Origin: Sphagnum compactum
Taxonomy: Eukaryota; Bryophyta; Sphagnopsida; Sphagnales
Length of the DNA: 64,000 nt
Assembly (NCBI GenBank): GCA_965153455.1
Contig: OZ234503.1
Location: 14,637,118 to 14,701,117, forward strand
Direction of reading: 5' to 3'
This document shows, piece by piece, positions 60,641-64,000 of this stretch. A program made the position numbers and the translations under genes. Below the pieces are notes generated by a model that had not been told where the DNA came from, did not search any database, and was given only the letters and a program-made list of their open reading frames with translations. The number at the start of each line of letters is the position of its first letter. The first letter of the stretch is position 1.

Positions 60641-63600
60641 TTCCATGTGGTTCTCTGCTTTAGAATTGCTTCTTAGTAGCTCCAAGTTTTTGAAGAATTT
60701 CCATACCATTGGAGCCATTTTCAGATACCATACCATACCCTAGACCATACTGTTTTCCATACCATTCTCCAATTGTTTTGAGACCTTGGGTCCCTCCATG
60801 ATCTTTTGTAAGTGATCAGGTAATGGTTGTTGTATGCATCTTGCTGCAGCAGGGACCCACCTGGACGTCATCAAGACCGTAAAGGATGCTGCTGCTGCAA
60901 CCAACTTGTGGTGGGTATGCATGGCTTCTTCATACTTCCTTTTCACATTGGAAGATTAGTAGAATCAATGAACAATTTTCTGTTCCAATCGATTTGTGCA
61001 TCAATTGCAGACAGAGAGATACTGTCTGATGATAATCAAGATTTTTGTAGCTGCAGGCACGGCAAATTTGAGGAATGTTCAACATGTTTTGCTCACTTTT
61101 TTGGAGTGAATGAAAAGATAAGATCCTTCTTTGACTGATTTGCAGATCCAGGACTCATTTCCAGGGTTTTGAGGAGTACAAGATCAGCCAGAGTACAAGA
61201 TCAGCCAGGCTGAGCTCCTGTAAATTTTATGGAAAGCTCACTATACTTCCTGTTTATGTTTATTTCTGAAGTTGGCTGAGTTCTGATACTACTCCTGGAG
61301 GTACTTAGGCACACCTCAAAACTCGGACTTGAATGCTAATTTTCCCCCTTGAAATTCTGGGTCAGGAGCTTAATCCCAGTATGGAATCATGGTATGATCC
61401 TGAGCTTAATCAAATTGGTATGATCCCAAGCCTGAATTTGAAAACAAAGTTGGTGTGATCACAAAACTCATGGAGGAGATTTGGAACTATTGAGCTTGGG
61501 ATCATTCCGATGTTATTTTCAAATTCAAGGACTCAGGTAATGTCCATGATTCTCAAAGTAGGAAACTTTTATGAGCTTTTGGCAGGATTCAATGTTCAAT
61601 GCTTCTTCTTCTAGGGCAATTAATTGTGGCAAGTGGGCAATCAAATAGTTTGAAATCTGTTGCCAAAATTGCCAAGGGTTTGCTACCTGGTACATAATTC
61701 TGAGAAAGATTTTTGCCTGTGGGCCTAGTCATGGCCTGCAGTCATCACATTTAACCTAAATGGTTGTGTTCAAGCTTTACAAGGTTAAGCAGGTTGGTTT
61801 GCAGATTTCAATCCAGATCATCCAGAGTACTCAGAAAACCACATAATTATACTGCCGGAGGTATATATATATTTATCTTCTAATGCTGCCTGGAATCACT
61901 AATTGCTCCTCTCACATAAGCTACTGATGTTCAAATCTGATGGGGTTGAGAGTCAGGGTGCAGGCACCAGTCATGGCACAGCAGAAAAAGTTGGGAACAA
62001 CTTGTTTCACCCTGGAGGAGCCTGCAACATCCACTCCCCAAACTCATGATCAGAGGAGAGAATTCCATCACATTGCGAATTGGATATACTTATTCAACAT
62101 TGATTCAACAACAAACAGCAAATTAGCTGTGGATCAGCCTGGAAACTTAAAGACCTAATCTGATTATGCAGCCTCCATCATTCCCATCAAAGGAGAAGTG
62201 CCTCAAGCATGGACATTTAAAGTACACCACATAAGTTATGCATTGTTTCATAAAATCAAGGTCAATGTAGGTTAGCCTCTTGTTAGGGTCTCTTTCCATT
62301 AGCTTTGCTATTGTCACATGTGCACATGAGATACTTTGATGACAACAAGGTAATGGAAGTCAGGTGCCCTGCTGCATTAACAATCGCTTTCCATTGGAGA
62401 GCTGAAACTGTTTTGGAAAATGTATAACTAACTAAAATGTTGTGAATGTTTGGAGGAAAGAAACAAGTGGCAACATTGTAGGGAAACATTAAAAGGAAAA
62501 TATGTTCTCATAAGAAGGATGACAATTGTCATCCTCCAATGATTCACAAGTTGACTAAGAGCTCTCACAACTCACAACTCTGCATGGACTTGTTTAGTTG
62601 TGAGGTCATTGTGATAACAGCTAGAGGGAAAAATATGTAATGGAAGTTTGTTGGGGCAGAATTTCTGATCACAACACTGAAATGAAAACAGACCTTTAGG
62701 GGTCTAAGCACACTAAAAAATGTAGACACAGAAAGTGAAAATTTCAATTTCAATTTGTGTGACAGTCATAAATGTTACCATGCTTTCACCCAATATATTA
62801 ATTGAAAGAGTCTAGATGTTCAATACAAAGTTTTTAATTGTGTTGTGTATGTCCAAAATGTAAGGATGTGAGGAGTGAGGACGAGTGTTTTTTTTTTGGG
62901 TGAATTTTCACACTGTCACAACAAAATCTGGCATGAAGTGTGCAAAGGGATAATTGAAAACATGTGTCAAAGTTGTCAAGTTTTGAGAAAAAAACTCAGG
63001 AGTTTTCTTATCTAGACAATGAGTTCTTGGAGGTCACCAGAACAAAGCAGGATCTTAAAGAAATTGTACTTTGCTGGCTGACCTCTTGACAAATTTGGCT
63101 CATTCCTCTTGTGGATGATTGCTAGTCCACCTGCTTGACAATGATTTTTGTAGCAAAATTTCACAATTTGAAGTTTTCTTTGAGAATATGAAAAGAACAC
63201 CAAAAAAAAATTGTGATGCTATGGATTTTTTGGGGCCAGTTTTTGGTCATATCTAGACCTAGGAACTTCCTAAGTCGCCACTTGTAGCAGCACTTTTCGA
63301 AAAATGCTATAGCTCACCTAGGAAAGTCACCATTTAAATGCTAAATAATGCTGGGGATTCTTGGCAGTAGACCTACTTGAGGAATTTGAAAAAAAACACC
63401 CTCTTGGGTGATGACTGTGGATTGTGTTTTTCTCATTGTTGTGCACACATTTAAAAGTCTTCATAGTTTCTTTCTTATGTGATTTTCACAACAATTTTTC
63501 TTTTAATTTCATATTGTTGGTCATAATTTGCAAAATTAAACCCTACAAAATTCTATCCCCCAGGCATTAAAACTTTGCTGCTTGCTAACTAATTTCCAGA

Positions 63601-64000
63601 TATTGACTGTACATTGAAATTTGACGTGTGAGACTTGAATTGGAGTTCATGGTTTTATCAGTTAGTACAGGTACGGCATTATTTATTGTATTTGTTTTGT
63701 TCCACAATCGATCTTTCCATAGGAGTACCTGCCATGCTGAAATTATATGTCTTGATTTAGCTGCACTTGATTCAAGCCACGCACACGTACACACAAGTAC
63801 GTGTGGTGGAAGTTTGCAAAATCCAAGCAAAATTCCTTCCACTAGATTTTACCATAGCTAGGGTTGCCTAATTAGGGTCTCCATTTTAGGGATGTAGGAA
63901 ACGTGCATGTCTAGTATAGAGAAAAGTCAAGCCTAGCTATTGAGGGGGGTTGTATACAGATAGATTGATTACAAGGTCATAGTAGCGAACGAAAAAAGCT
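60641..64000. other. Intergenic DNA to the end of the window
   Basis: No gene is supported. An 18-bp direct duplication (agtacaagatcagccag) occurs at about 61165-61207. A short GT/AC palindrome (cacacgtac / gtacgtgtg) lies at about 63783-63809. Frames such as 60827-61138 and 61940-62158 lack recognisable domains and splice context. Confidence 0.45.

Noticed and set aside
1-64000. CRISPR arrays, bacterial operons, integrons or prophage
   Set aside because: No evenly spaced direct repeats with unique spacers, and the gene structure is eukaryotic with spliceosomal introns.

Overview
The window looks like nuclear DNA of a land plant. Evidence: long AT-rich intergenic DNA, genes with short GT-AG introns, a plant-type apyrase with a long N-terminal extension, Ty3/gypsy chromodomain retrotransposons, a tRNA-iMet-type primer site, and TTTAGGG telomere-type units. 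The large repeat load fits a fern, bryophyte, lycophyte or gymnosperm, but the sequence does not fix the lineage.

Three protein-coding genes are well supported. (1) 10078-13182 (+), 4 exons, 830 aa: a type II membrane, Golgi-type protein with the motif set of the O-fucosyltransferase/alpha-1,6-fucosyltransferase fold behind an acidic stalk. (2) 18352-20915 (-), 2 exons, 764 aa: an APY7-like GDA1/CD39 apyrase with two membrane helices. (3) 54889-58262 (+), 7 exons, 526 aa: a secretory-pathway protein of a conserved plant family, whose His-before-Cys motif order suggests a permuted papain-like (NlpC/P60, YiiX-like) fold. Genes 1 and 2 are convergent. The sequence upstream of each gene carries GA/CT or GAA/TTC tracts.

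34346-47073 is one Ty3/gypsy chromovirus (- strand, 304/267-bp LTRs, TSD tagac). A second chromovirus (38376-45300, 820/802-bp LTRs, TSD gcacg) is inserted inside it. Both are dead. Every interpretable in-frame stop in the outer element can be explained by a C:G to T:A change, mostly at CG or CAG sites, as expected from decay of methylated cytosines.

The rest is AT-rich repeat-derived DNA: a fossil hAT-like transposase (about 4640-6840), three copies of a short nonautonomous DNA transposon (8.6, 21.1 and 26.9 kb; the last with an internal triplication), a diverged array of about 430-bp units (32.2-33.4 kb), a 191-bp duplication (52.2 kb), a TTTAGGG/hairpin module (25.6 kb) and many microsatellites. 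I found no tRNA, rRNA, CRISPR array or operon-like system. The protein most worth following is gene 3; the most informative non-coding signal is the methylation-type decay of the nested retrotransposons.
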